Shown: in pieces, positions 13,901 to 22,034 of the stretch
Position numbering within the stretch: the first letter of the stretch is position 1
Layout of the letters: every line of letters starts with the position of its first letter
From: Clostridia bacterium
GTDB lineage: Bacteria > Bacillota > Clostridia > UMGS1840
DNA length: 64,000 bases
Assembly: GCA_017468465.1 (NCBI GenBank)
Contig: JAFUIN010000019.1
Span: forward strand, 39,509-103,508
Reading direction: 5' to 3'
Made by a program: the position numbers and the translations under genes
The notes under the pieces: generated by a model
What the model was told of the DNA's origin: nothing
Database searches by the model: none
What the model saw: only the letters and a program-made list of their open reading frames with translations

Positions 13901-13960
13901 TAAAACGGTTTTATCAGGAAAAGATTTGAAGCCGTTCAGCTCAATGGTTTTCAAATACAT
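10922..13960 (-). CDS. smc: chromosome partition protein SMC with shortened arms
   Basis: A 1012-residue SMC ATPase that compacts and segregates the chromosome. The N-terminal head has GPNGSGKSNISDAIRW (Walker A). A left coiled coil covers about 165-410, the hinge about 413-590 with the GGSIVGG segment, and a right coil about 595-830. The C-terminal head has LLSGGEKAFTAIAL and FCVFDEIEAALDEVNV (signature and Walker B). Both heads and the hinge look complete, but the protein is about 170 residues shorter than the usual ~1190, and the loss is shared between the two arms. Its promoter is at 14014-14042. Confidence 0.97.
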   Translation of the reverse strand: MYLKTIELNGFKSFPDKTVLDFTGGVTTIVGPNGSGKSNISDAIRWVLGESRAKSLRGGNMQDVIFSGTAKRKPLNYAEVSVTIDNSDHALQIDFDEVMVTRRVYRSGEGEYFINKAPCRMKDINELFMDTGLGRDGYSIVGQGKIDEIISGKPQDRRNFFEEAAGISKYRHKKDDAERKLAQTNDNLVRLNDILSELGQRLPGLEKSSKKAVIFLGLKEELRLLEIRYWCRYIQKSRAMLNEFEKKAEKLNKEIEESTKKISELDSNAEQLSGKRREADLLMEVLHKKEKDFEYNIATFENQISLYEVEIERNLQDIERLKNEKESDQTKLTRYDVLIADREEKIKRLEENKITILREMETFDSLQEEIANIQKEIDGILHTIEKSRRERSELTVERNTKQGKVLYLSDMEKNYEGYQKSVKEIFSASKNGKLSEAKLYGTLADIIKAEKKTALAFDAVLGNSLQNIVVENEQDAKIAIDFLKQHELGRVTFLPVEKIKEREFDFGEALLEPGVIGKAVDLLSYDRKFGGIISSLLGKTLVVDTYRTAGELSRKYHNSFRLVTLTGEVFNAGGSIVGGHILKSTGFLSKSATIAELKQEIKEIDKTLVLMVEDETKLSHSAESKKLKVETLSAGLSELNQKKAHLSFLEQGIYEEIETQKRVLSEKDEYVESFHKKEQQITAFYQKNEAIADDIEFKKEQIKQERISLSETTEEIENIRMQKETMEEEFSMQQASHKEARDLLLAQEQELAKFSAKTENINDDIETYTQNLWDAYELTYSSGLELVSIEESDESTDRKLIAELKSKIKGLGDVNLASVEEYNEVNERYTFMKKQEEDLINAKNELETLITDMLSVMKHNFVTQFDLIHENFKETFRALFNGGNASLKLLEPDNVLESGIEIIVQPPGKKLESISLLSGGEKAFTAIALLFSVLSLKPLPFCVFDEIEAALDEVNVYRFAEYIKSYKHKTQFILVSHRRGTMENADTLYGVTMQEKGVSKLVALKMKDVITD

Positions 13961-14013
13961 ACTTTGGATGTTCCTTAATTTTCGACAAAAAATATCGGAT
14001 ATTTTATCATTTA

Positions 14014-14042
14014 ATTATAGCAAATTTTTATGTATTTTGCAA
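14014..14042 (-). promoter_or_regulatory. sigma-A type promoter for smc-ftsY
   Basis: TTGCAA, 17 bases, TATAAT on the minus strand, about 55 bases before the smc ATG. rnc, often next to smc, is absent here. Confidence 0.75.
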
Positions 14043-14065
14043 GTGTTTTTCAAAATAATCTGAAT

Positions 14066-15313
14066 TTATTGGGAATGGCCTGATAAAATTTCAAAAAGGT
14101 CCTGATACAAATACAAGGAACCGCATACTACAATCAGCTTCTTTTGTTTTGTTGCGTATGCGATCGCTTCTTTCAAGGTGTCAAAAGCCTTTGCTTTTAC
14201 TCCGGCTTCTTTGCCGATGCTGCACAGGTTTTCCGGCAATTCTGCCCGTTCGTTATGTTGTACAGTTGTAAAACAGAATTCTTCTCCCGAAAACACTTCC
14301 AAACTGCTTTTGATATCTTTATCCTTCATAAATGCAGATACAAAAATTTTATCGCAATCGGGATAATATCGTTCCAGACTTTTTTTCAAAGCAAGCATGC
14401 CGTTTAAGTTATGTGCTCCGTCAAAAAGAATCGTATCGCCAATATGCTCCAGCCGACCAATGTGTCTGGCTTCTTTCAGCCCTTTTCTGATAAATTCTTC
14501 CGATATTCCCAACAACAAGGAAGTTTCCACTGCCAGACAAGCGTTTTCTACCTGATGATAACCGGAAATGCCGCAAACAAGATTTGTTAAGTTTTTGTAA
14601 GAAAACACTTCAAAACATTTTTTTGGAGTATGAATTTTTGGTTTTTGAGTCACCAAAACAGGAGCATTTTTTTCCTTTGCCACTTCGTTTAACACGTCTA
14701 AAGCTTCTTTTTCTTGCTCTAACGTTACAAGCGGAACTCCTTGCTTTATAATGCCTGCTTTTTCAAAAGCTATTTTTGAAATGGTATCGCCCAAATATGC
14801 AACATGGTCCACTGCAATTCTGGTAATCACAGCACAAAGCGGTTTAGAAACCACATTGGTGGCATCAAATCGTCCGCCAAGACCGGTTTCCAAAACCACA
14901 ATATCACAATTTTGTTCCAGAAAATAACAAAATGCAACCGCTGTCCAGACTTCAAATTGAGATGGAATTTCGCCGGTTGCCTCCTTCACCGTTGGCAAAT
15001 ATGCTTCAATTTTTGAAAGCAGGCGTTCTAAATCAGCATCGGAAATTTCTGTTCCGTCAACCGAAATTCTTTCATTCACCCGAAGCATATTTGGAGAAAT
15101 GAATTTGCCTGTTTTTTTTCCTGATGCCGTGAGAATAGATTGCAAAAAGGAACAAACAGAACCTTTTCCGTTTGTCCCTGCAACATGAATCACTTGTAAT
15201 TGATTTTGCGGATTGCAAACGCAATCCAGTAATTTCAAAATACGTTCCAGCCCTAAATTGATAACTGTTTGAAAGCTGTTGGCATAACGAATAAATTCTT
15301 TTGATGAATCCAA
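14066..15313 (-). CDS. folC: bifunctional folylpolyglutamate synthase/dihydrofolate synthase
   Basis: About 415 residues of a Mur-ligase-like FolC, which adds glutamates to folates and may also make dihydrofolate. Motifs are VIHVAGTNGKGSVCSFL (P-loop), FISPNMLRVNERI, VLETGLGGRFDATN and the central DHVAYLG. The C-terminal domain has FDGAHNLNG. Start choice is uncertain: AAGGAA lies 9 bases before a TTG at 15313, while a GTG at 15322 lies only one base from that site. It starts just after folT, and both are under the THF riboswitch. Confidence 0.93.
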   Translation of the reverse strand: MDSSKEFIRYANSFQTVINLGLERILKLLDCVCNPQNQLQVIHVAGTNGKGSVCSFLQSILTASGKKTGKFISPNMLRVNERISVDGTEISDADLERLLSKIEAYLPTVKEATGEIPSQFEVWTAVAFCYFLEQNCDIVVLETGLGGRFDATNVVSKPLCAVITRIAVDHVAYLGDTISKIAFEKAGIIKQGVPLVTLEQEKEALDVLNEVAKEKNAPVLVTQKPKIHTPKKCFEVFSYKNLTNLVCGISGYHQVENACLAVETSLLLGISEEFIRKGLKEARHIGRLEHIGDTILFDGAHNLNGMLALKKSLERYYPDCDKIFVSAFMKDKDIKSSLEVFSGEEFCFTTVQHNERAELPENLCSIGKEAGVKAKAFDTLKEAIAYATKQKKLIVVCGSLYLYQDLFEILSGHSQ

Positions 15314-15331
15314 AATTAACACGTTCCTTTT

Positions 15332-15847
15332 CTATAATTCTTGAATATGTGGCTTGAGAATACGAAATATAATCGTAAGCACAAAATACTGAATCGGCAT
15401 TTTAATTAAAATCATCACAAAGCGCTCCACAAAAACTGCCCAATATAAATGCAGTCCGCTGCGATAAATTGCGCCCCACAAAGAACCAAGCAATAAATCA
15501 ACAACCACGCCCTGAACAACAACCAAACACAATATTCTGCCCCAATGTTTTTCCTTTTTACAGAGAAAACAACCATACAAAACGCCGTGCAGCACAGCAT
15601 TCAGAGTCCATGGGAAAAAATATGCCATGCCTTTACTGTTGATAAGCATTCCCAAAATATCAGCTGCACCAGCTGTCAAGCCACCCCAGACAGGACCAAA
15701 TATTGCCCCGGAAACAGCCAGTGGAATAAAACCAAAATCCAGCCTGGTAACCGGTGTTTGAAACGACAATAACCGCACAAACACAATGTTCATAGCAATG
15801 AGTAATGCAAGATAACAAATCCTGCGAATGTTTTTTTGTTGTGACAT
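15332..15847 (-). CDS. folT: folate ECF transporter substrate-binding subunit
   Basis: A 171-residue hydrophobic protein with about six transmembrane helices. It matches the ECF S-component FolT: LLSFQTPVTRLDFGFIPLAVSGAIFGPVWGGLTAGAADILG-type motifs at residues 25-66 and PWTLNAVLHGVLYG later. It would bind folate outside the cell and use a shared EcfAA'T energising module, which is not in the window. AAGGA lies 7 bases before the ATG. The upstream THF riboswitch and the downstream folC strongly support the role. Confidence 0.92.
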   Translation of the reverse strand: MSQQKNIRRICYLALLIAMNIVFVRLLSFQTPVTRLDFGFIPLAVSGAIFGPVWGGLTAGAADILGMLINSKGMAYFFPWTLNAVLHGVLYGCFLCKKEKHWGRILCLVVVQGVVVDLLLGSLWGAIYRSGLHLYWAVFVERFVMILIKMPIQYFVLTIIFRILKPHIQEL

Positions 15848-15923
15848 AAAAAAATCCTTTCTTGTACCACACTACAAAAAGGACAGCAAAACACCGCAAT
15901 CAACACGGCAAATGTATTCTTTT

Positions 15924-16036
15924 GTAGCAACGGAATGCGGAAATAACATCGCAGATTTTATTTCAAATAATCTTTCGTAAAAGAGACAACTTCCCGTTCT
16001 CTTTTCACTTGACGCATTATTTCCTACTCTGCTTTA
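15924..16036 (-). ncRNA. THF riboswitch (folT RNA, class I) controlling folT-folC
   Basis: Read on the minus strand, the leader contains, in order, GAGTAGG, GCGT, GTG, ACGGGAAGTTGTC, ACGAA, GCGATG and CCGCATTCCG, the conserved landmarks of the tetrahydrofolate riboswitch. GGAAATAA pairs with TTATTTCC, and AAAGAGA pairs with TCTCTTT on either side of the GGGAAGTTG loop; a short P1 forms from GCAG and TTGC. Downstream, a TCCTTTTTG segment can pair either with CTACAAAAG at the riboswitch end or with the folT ribosome site AAGAAAGGA. This suggests translational shut-off on folate binding. Confidence 0.88.
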
Positions 16037-16064
16037 TAGGAACATCAATTTATCCTATGGAATA

Positions 16065-16093
16065 ATCATACACCTTATGTAGAAATTTGTCAA
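16065..16093 (-). promoter_or_regulatory. sigma-A type promoter for the folT-folC transcript
   Basis: TTGACA, 17 bases, TATGAT on the minus strand, placing the transcript start about 20 bases before the riboswitch. It lies in the 327-base gap between folT and the M20 gene, which also holds the riboswitch and a terminator. Confidence 0.8.
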
Positions 16094-16127
16094 TAGAAAT
16101 CCGTCTATTTTCAAGACTTTTTAATGT

Positions 16128-16169
16128 AAAAAAAGATTGTGCAAATTTTTTTGTGCACAATCTTTTTTC
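16128..16169 (-). terminator. intrinsic terminator of the M20 amidohydrolase gene
   Basis: AGATTGTGC/GCACAATCT stem with A/T runs on both sides, so it could act in either direction. It ends 6 bases after the M20 stop. Confidence 0.8.
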
Positions 16170-16174
16170 TCATC

Positions 16175-17473
16175 TTAAATATTTCCTTTTTTCAAGTAAG
16201 AAATATATTCATCCTGTGTAAATAAAGGTTTGAAGTTTTTAATTACCTGTTTTGCTTTTTTTGCATCATCAAAAAGTAATTCAGAAGCTGTTGCGGCTAA
16301 AATTTTTGCAGCACCAAGATATGCCACATCGGGATTAGAAACCAAAAAATCTTTGGAATGAATCGTTCCAAAAAAACCACCGATGGATGGTTGAACCGTA
16401 GGAATGACACAGCTTACATCACCAATATCAGAAGAACCAACTGCCGGAACCCCATGTATCACCGCATTTTCTCCTAACACATCGGTTGCAATTACATCCA
16501 TTACATCATTGATATCTTCACTTTCCTGTAACGGCAAAAAGCCAAGCATATCATCAATGGTAACAGTAGTGCCAATCATTTGTGATGCACCTTCTACAGC
16601 ACGATTCACCGCTTCACTTCCCTTACGGATTGCATCAAAGGCTGCACCTCGTACATAGGTTTCAATGCAAACTTCATCGGGAACAGAATTTACCACATCG
16701 CCACCTTTTGTAATAATGGGATGAATCCGGATATGCTCTTCTTCGGTAAAGGTATCGCGGTTAGAGTGAATCCCTAAAATTGCAAGAGCGGCAGCGTTTA
16801 GTGCATTCACTCCCTCATCGGGGCGGCTGCCGTGTGCCGCTTTTCCGTGGAAGGTAATCGTTTTTGCCATAAATCCTAAATTAGAGGTTCTGGAGTAGAA
16901 TTTTGCATCAGGTGCTTGGGTTTGTGCATGAATCATCATCACAATATCCACGTCACGAAAAGCACCTTCGTAAAGTAACTGCTGTTTTCCACCAAAATAT
17001 TCAATTTTACCCTTTGTTTTTAATTCTTTACGGGAAGATAAATCAATAAACTCTTCTGCCGGTACAGCAAATAGCGTAATTTTACCACAAAGCTCATCCA
17101 AAATTCCACTTTTTTGCAAGCCGATTGCAGCTCCTAACATGGCTGTAATCTGCGCATGATGACCACAAGCGTGCGCTTCACCATTCTCTCCTTCAAACGG
17201 ATGACCCTTACAAATCAAAGCATCCATTTCACCGATAATACAAACATTTGGACCTTCTTTTTTGCTGTTAAGTGTCGCTTTCACTCCGGTAAGCGCATAG
17301 GGATACTCATAGGATATTTCCAAATCATCAAAGGTTTTGCGAACCAACTGAGATGTTTTTTCTTCAAAATATCCAAGCTCCGGATTTTTGAGCAGTTCAT
17401 CTGCAATTTGCGTGATTTTTTCCTTGTGCGCATCTATGGTGTTATATAATTTTTGTTTCAGCATTTCCAGCAT
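16175..17473 (-). CDS. M20 family amidohydrolase/peptidase
   Basis: A 432-residue metal-dependent hydrolase of the M20D group (AbgB, IAA-amino acid hydrolase and carboxypeptidase relatives). Motifs are GEMDAL, EAHACGHHAQ (metal ligands), VPAEEF and the dimerisation-domain segment FHGKAAHGSRPDEGVNALNAA. A late GTIHSKDF supplies another metal ligand. It probably releases amino acids from N-acyl or peptide substrates; the substrate is not clear. AGGAGAA lies 6 bases before the ATG. It has its own promoter and terminator, hence a single-gene transcript. Confidence 0.85.
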   Translation of the reverse strand: MLEMLKQKLYNTIDAHKEKITQIADELLKNPELGYFEEKTSQLVRKTFDDLEISYEYPYALTGVKATLNSKKEGPNVCIIGEMDALICKGHPFEGENGEAHACGHHAQITAMLGAAIGLQKSGILDELCGKITLFAVPAEEFIDLSSRKELKTKGKIEYFGGKQQLLYEGAFRDVDIVMMIHAQTQAPDAKFYSRTSNLGFMAKTITFHGKAAHGSRPDEGVNALNAAALAILGIHSNRDTFTEEEHIRIHPIITKGGDVVNSVPDEVCIETYVRGAAFDAIRKGSEAVNRAVEGASQMIGTTVTIDDMLGFLPLQESEDINDVMDVIATDVLGENAVIHGVPAVGSSDIGDVSCVIPTVQPSIGGFFGTIHSKDFLVSNPDVAYLGAAKILAATASELLFDDAKKAKQVIKNFKPLFTQDEYISYLKKGNI

Positions 17474-17505
17474 GTTACATTCTCCTATTGTATGTGATGG
17501 ACTTA

Positions 17506-17534
17506 ATTATATCATTATCCAGATTTAATGTCAA
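17506..17534 (-). promoter_or_regulatory. sigma-A type promoter for the M20 gene
   Basis: TTGACA, 17 bases, TATAAT on the minus strand, directly after the ppdK terminator. Confidence 0.8.
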
Positions 17535-17542
17535 ATTATTTA

Positions 17543-17579
17543 TAAAAAATAGCTGTGAACATTCATTCACAGCTATTTT
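17543..17579 (-). terminator. intrinsic terminator of ppdK
   Basis: AAAATAGCTGTGAA pairs with TTCACAGCTATTTT around a 6-base loop, followed by a T-run on the minus strand. Confidence 0.85.
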
Positions 17580-17610
17580 CCTTATGCTATATTACAACTA
17601 AAATTGCATC

Positions 17611-20235
17611 TTAGCCTTTGATTGCAGCCTGAGCAGCAGCCAGTCTTGCAATCGGTACACGGAAGGGAGAACAAGAAACATAGTCCAATCCGATTTTGTG
17701 GCAGAATTCAACGGAAACAGGGTCACCGCCGTGTTCACCACAGATACCGCAATGAATTTCAGGACGAGCTTTTTTACCTAAGGTAACAGCTAATTCCATC
17801 AATTTACCAACACCGTTCTGGTCCAATTTAGCAAAGGGATCGTTTTCAAAGATTTTTGCATCATAGTATGCATCTAAGAATTTGCCGGCATCGTCACGGG
17901 AGAAGCCGTAAGTCATCTGAGTTAAGTCATTGGTACCGAAGCAGAAGAATTCAGCTTCTTTTGCAATATCGTCTGCAGTTAAAGCAGCTCTGGGAATTTC
18001 AATCATAGTACCAACTTCATATTTCAAGTCGGTGCCGGAAGCAGCAACTTCTGCATCAGCAGTTGCAACAACAGCAGCTTTTACATATTTTAATTCTTTG
18101 ATATCGCCAACTAAAGGAATCATAATTTCGGGAACGATGTTCCAATCCGGATGAGCTTTTTTCACATTGATAGCTGCACGGATAACTGCTTTGGTCTGCA
18201 TTTTTGCAATTTCCGGATAGGCAACTGCCAGACGGCATCCTCTGTGACCCATCATGGGGTTGAATTCGTGTAAGGAAGCGATAATAGCTTTGATATCTTC
18301 CACAGTTTTGCCCTGAGCTTTTGCTAAAGCAGCAATGTCAGCTTCTTCGGTGGGAACAAACTCATGCAGCGGAGGATCTAAGAAACGGATACAAACCGGA
18401 TTTCCTTCCAGCGCTTCATACAGTTTTTCAAAGTCACCCTGCTGATAGGGCAGGATTTTTTCCAGTGCAACTTCTCTTTCTTCAACAGTATCGGAGCAAA
18501 TCATTTCACGGAATGCAGCGATTCTGTCTGCTTCAAAGAACATATGCTCGGTACGGCACAGACCAATACCTTCAGCACCCAGTTCAACAGCTTTTTTCGC
18601 ATCAGCAGGAGTATCAGCATTGGTTCTAACTTTCAGAGTTCTGAATTCGTCAGCCCAATCCATAATTCTGCCGAATTCACCAGCGATTTCAGCATCAACG
18701 GTGGGGATAATACCATCATAGATGTTACCGGTTGAACCGTCGATGGAGATTTCATCGCCTTCTACAAAGGTTTTACCAGCCAAAGTGAATTTCTTGTTTT
18801 CTTCGTCCATATTGATGTCGCCACAACCGGATACGCAGCAAGTACCCATACCACGAGCAACTACTGCAGCGTGAGAGGTCATACCGCCACGAACGGTTAA
18901 GATACCCTGGGATGCTTTCATACCGGTGATATCTTCAGGAGAAGTTTCTAATCTAACCAAGATAACTTTTTTGCCCTGAGCGTTCCAGGTTTCAGCATCT
19001 TCAGCAGTAAATACGATCTGACCGCAAGCAGCTCCGGGAGATGCACCTAAACCTCTGCCCATGGGAGTAGCAGCTTTCAGTGCTTTTGCATCAAACTGGG
19101 GATGTAACAGAGTATCTAAGTTTCTGGGGTCGATCATAGCAACAGCCTGTTTCTTATCGATCATGCCTTCGTCAACTAAGTCGCAAGCGATTTTCAAAGC
19201 AGCTTTTGCAGTTCTCTTACCATTTCTGGTCTGGAGCATATAGAGTTTTTTGTTTTCAATGGTGAACTCCATGTCCTGCATATCTCTGTAATGATCTTCT
19301 AAAATTGCACAAACTTTATTAAATTCTGCAAATGCTTCAGGGAAGGTTTCAGCCATCTGTGCAATCGGCATCGGAGTACGAACGCCGGCAACAACGTCTT
19401 CACCCTGAGCGTTTACCAAGAATTCACCCATCAAGCCTTTTTCGCCGGTTGCAGGGTCACGGGTAAATGCAACACCGGTACCACAGTTATCACCCATGTT
19501 ACCGAATGCCATCATCTGTACGTTAACAGCGGTACCCCAGGAATAAGGAATATCGTTGTCTCTTCTGTATACATTTGCACGGGGGTTGTCCCAAGAACGG
19601 AATACAGCTTCAACAGCACCCATCAGCTGTTCTTTGGGATCAGCCGGGAAATCTTTACCAATTTTTGCTTTGTATTCAGCTTTGAACTGGCCTGCTAATT
19701 CTTTCAAATCGTCTGCAGTCAGCTCAACGTCCTGAGTAACACCTTTTTTCTCTTTCATTTCGTCGATAAGTTCTTCAAAGTATTTCTTACCAACTTCCAT
19801 TACTACGTCAGAATACATCTGAATGAATCTTCTGTAGCAGTCCCAAGCCCATCTTGCATTACCGGTTTTTGCTGCCATGGTTTCAACAACATCTTCGTTC
19901 AAACCTAAGTTCAGGATGGTATCCATCATACCGGGCATAGATGCTCTCGCACCGGAACGTACAGAAACCAGCAACGGATTTTCTTTATCACCAAATTTTT
20001 TGCCGCAAATAGCTTCCATTTTGGTAATGTTTTCCATAATTTCAGCCTGAATTTCAGCATTGATGGTTCTGCCATCTTCATAATACTGAGTACAAGCCTC
20101 TGTAGATACAGTGAAGCCCTGGGGAACAGGAAGACCGATTTTGGTCATTTCAGCAAGGTTTGCGCCTTTACCGCCCAGCAGTTCACGCATTGTTGCGTCA
20201 CCTTCGGAAAAAAGGTATACAAATTTTTTACCCAT
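17611..20235 (-). CDS. ppdK: pyruvate, phosphate dikinase
   Basis: An 874-residue PPDK that interconverts pyruvate, ATP and Pi with PEP, AMP and PPi; in anaerobic Clostridia it often serves glycolysis. The N-terminal ATP-grasp part begins with LLGGKGANLAEMT and has SVRSGARASMPGMMDT. The phosphohistidine domain has RGGMTSHAAVVARGMG (catalytic His). The C-terminal PEP/pyruvate barrel has GLCRTEHMFFE, MIEIPRAA, FGTNDLTQ and HCGICGEHGGDP. Length is normal. GGAGG lies before the ATG. It is flanked by its own promoter and terminator. Confidence 0.98.
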   Translation of the reverse strand: MGKKFVYLFSEGDATMRELLGGKGANLAEMTKIGLPVPQGFTVSTEACTQYYEDGRTINAEIQAEIMENITKMEAICGKKFGDKENPLLVSVRSGARASMPGMMDTILNLGLNEDVVETMAAKTGNARWAWDCYRRFIQMYSDVVMEVGKKYFEELIDEMKEKKGVTQDVELTADDLKELAGQFKAEYKAKIGKDFPADPKEQLMGAVEAVFRSWDNPRANVYRRDNDIPYSWGTAVNVQMMAFGNMGDNCGTGVAFTRDPATGEKGLMGEFLVNAQGEDVVAGVRTPMPIAQMAETFPEAFAEFNKVCAILEDHYRDMQDMEFTIENKKLYMLQTRNGKRTAKAALKIACDLVDEGMIDKKQAVAMIDPRNLDTLLHPQFDAKALKAATPMGRGLGASPGAACGQIVFTAEDAETWNAQGKKVILVRLETSPEDITGMKASQGILTVRGGMTSHAAVVARGMGTCCVSGCGDINMDEENKKFTLAGKTFVEGDEISIDGSTGNIYDGIIPTVDAEIAGEFGRIMDWADEFRTLKVRTNADTPADAKKAVELGAEGIGLCRTEHMFFEADRIAAFREMICSDTVEEREVALEKILPYQQGDFEKLYEALEGNPVCIRFLDPPLHEFVPTEEADIAALAKAQGKTVEDIKAIIASLHEFNPMMGHRGCRLAVAYPEIAKMQTKAVIRAAINVKKAHPDWNIVPEIMIPLVGDIKELKYVKAAVVATADAEVAASGTDLKYEVGTMIEIPRAALTADDIAKEAEFFCFGTNDLTQMTYGFSRDDAGKFLDAYYDAKIFENDPFAKLDQNGVGKLMELAVTLGKKARPEIHCGICGEHGGDPVSVEFCHKIGLDYVSCSPFRVPIARLAAAQAAIKG

Positions 20236-20353
20236 TAGTAAAATCCTCCATAAGTATATAATGTTATTTTTTACAAAATAATATAGAAAACCATATTTCG
20301 TTCAAAAAATATTCTTTTGAAACCCTAACAAAATATGACAATCCATCTGTAGT

Positions 20354-20381
20354 ATTATATCACAAATCTCAAATTTGTAAA
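20354..20381 (-). promoter_or_regulatory. sigma-A type promoter for ppdK
   Basis: TTTACA, 16 bases, TATAAT on the minus strand, with a leader of about 115 bases that contains an AT-rich hairpin (TTCAAAA/TTTTGAA). Confidence 0.7.
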
Positions 20382-20443
20382 GGGTTTTTGCAGAACTTTT
20401 CCGAATTTTTTCTTATTTTTTTCTTTTTCAACTAAAATTTTTT

Positions 20444-20483
20444 ATAAAAAAATCAGATTGAACCAAAAAATGATGCAATCTGA
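20444..20483 (-). terminator. intrinsic terminator after spoIIR
   Basis: TCAGATTG pairs with CAATCTGA and is followed by TTTTTTT on the minus strand, 20 bases after the spoIIR stop. Confidence 0.8.
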
Positions 20484-20503
20484 CCGTAATTTTAACCAAA
20501 ATC

Positions 20504-21115
20504 TTAAAAAATAGACTCAAAAAATTCCAATATTTTGAATTTACAAACCAACTGTTTTTTGTTGCCGGTAATAAAAGCTGCTTCTTTTTCTGACAACACA
20601 TGATGGAGAATCTCTTGCTGGGCGTTTGTTTGCTCTGTAACGCCTTCCAAGGCGCAAAGAGACGGATACATTACACAAAAGAAATTTTCTCCATTTCCCT
20701 CCCCTAAAGTTACCGAAATTGCATCATATATCCCAGCGGGCAATACAAACCCAGTATACTCGCGAACCGGAAATGCTTTTTTTCCGACTGTAACCATGCA
20801 GCGATATGGCATATTATTTGCTGCCAAAATCTCATTGGCTATTTCTTCTATTTCAGTTTGATGTTCATTGAAATAAACCAAAGCCATTTCTTTGGATGTA
20901 ATGCCTGATAAATCAAGCTGAGAAAATATCTCGTTTCTGATTTCCCATTTTACTGTCTGGTCGTTTTCGTCGTTACTGTTTGCGATGATATGAAACCTGA
21001 CAAATTCATTTTTGATTTCTCCTGCATTTGCCATTGTTCCGATGAAATTACCGAGAAACAATGCAACAAGTAGACTGCAAATGACGGTTTTTTTATACAC
21101 AAAAAACTTTCTCAT
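20504..21115 (-). CDS. spoIIR: stage II sporulation protein R
   Basis: A 203-residue secreted protein with an N-terminal signal sequence (basic start, hydrophobic residues 10-30). The mature part begins with FVRFHIIANSNDENDQTVKW, the SpoIIR hallmark, and later has FVLPAGIYDAISVTLGEG and ENFFCVMYPSLC. In spore formers it is made in the forespore and signals SpoIIGA to process pro-sigma-E. GGAGGAA precedes the ATG. The terminator hairpin of ispE ends just before that ribosome site, so the promoter must lie inside or across the hairpin. A sigma-F-like sequence is discussed in the findings. Confidence 0.93.
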   Translation of the reverse strand: MRKFFVYKKTVICSLLVALFLGNFIGTMANAGEIKNEFVRFHIIANSNDENDQTVKWEIRNEIFSQLDLSGITSKEMALVYFNEHQTEIEEIANEILAANNMPYRCMVTVGKKAFPVREYTGFVLPAGIYDAISVTLGEGNGENFFCVMYPSLCALEGVTEQTNAQQEILHHVLSEKEAAFITGNKKQLVCKFKILEFFESIF

Positions 21116-21127
21116 AAAAATTCCTCC

Positions 21128-21161
21128 AAAAAAAGAATCGTATCTTGCAACACGATTCTTT
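21128..21161 (-). terminator. intrinsic terminator after ispE
   Basis: AGAATCGT pairs with ACGATTCT and is followed by TTTTTTT on the minus strand. The T-run abuts the GGAGGAA ribosome site of spoIIR. Confidence 0.8.
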
Positions 21162-21176
21162 CCAAATGTGAAAATT

Positions 21177-22034
21177 TTATTCAGGAATTTCCATCAAAAA
21201 TACTTGCTTATCCATCAGAAGCAGTTTTTCTTCTGCTTGTTTTGCCTGCTCGTAAGAATCAAAAATTCCAAACACAGAAGGACCGCTTCCGCTCATAATA
21301 CTGCCCAAGGCATTATACTCCAGCATAATACTTTTGTACTCTGCAATGATTGGATGCTTTTTTACTGTCACATCTTCCAACACGTTATACATGCGTCTGC
21401 AAAGACCGTTCAAATCACGCTGTTTTAAGGCTGAAATCGCACCATTTGTGTCCGGATGGAGCTCTATGCGGGAAGCATTTAACGCCAAAAAAACTTCCTT
21501 TGTAGAAACGTTCAAATATTTTGGTTTAATCAGCACCAGCCAACAAGGAGGAAGCTTCGGAAGAGGCTGAAGCTGCTCCCCTGTCCCTTCTGCCAACGCA
21601 ATTCCTCCTTGCAAACAAAAAGGAACATCCTTTCCGATTTTATTGCCGATTGCTTGTAATTGTTCCAGGGAAAGCCCTGCGTCAAACAGTTGATTTAAGC
21701 CCTTTAATACAGCTGCCGCATCTGTGCTTCCGCCTGCAAGACCAGCGCTGACCGGAATATTTTTTTGGATTTCAATGTGTACTCCGGCAGAGATATTTGT
21801 TTCCAAAAAGAACTGTTTGGCAGCCTGATAGGCAATATTTTTCTGATTATTCGGTAAAAAGCTTAAATTAGTGCTGACCGAAATGTCATCGCTCTTTGTA
21901 AGAAACACTTTATCCGAAAGCGGAATTTCCATCATAATCATTCTTAAATCATGATATCCATCTTCTCGTTTCCTGAGTACATCCAGCGTCAAATTGATTT
22001 TAGCGTTTGCATTCAAAATAATGTTATTCATCAT
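21177..22034 (-). CDS. ispE: 4-diphosphocytidyl-2-C-methyl-D-erythritol kinase
   Basis: A 285-residue GHMP kinase of the MEP isoprenoid pathway that phosphorylates the 2-hydroxyl of CDP-methylerythritol. Motifs are ANAKINLTLDVLRKREDGYHDL near the N-terminus (split here by family convention), PVSAGLAGGSTDAAAVL (ATP-binding GHMP loop) and GSIMSGSGPSVFGIF near the C-terminus. The ATG at 22034 overlaps the protease gene end by 11 bases, and a second ATG follows at once; either could be used. Other MEP genes are not in the window. Confidence 0.95.
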   Translation of the reverse strand: MMNNIILNANAKINLTLDVLRKREDGYHDLRMIMMEIPLSDKVFLTKSDDISVSTNLSFLPNNQKNIAYQAAKQFFLETNISAGVHIEIQKNIPVSAGLAGGSTDAAAVLKGLNQLFDAGLSLEQLQAIGNKIGKDVPFCLQGGIALAEGTGEQLQPLPKLPPCWLVLIKPKYLNVSTKEVFLALNASRIELHPDTNGAISALKQRDLNGLCRRMYNVLEDVTVKKHPIIAEYKSIMLEYNALGSIMSGSGPSVFGIFDSYEQAKQAEEKLLLMDKQVFLMEIPE

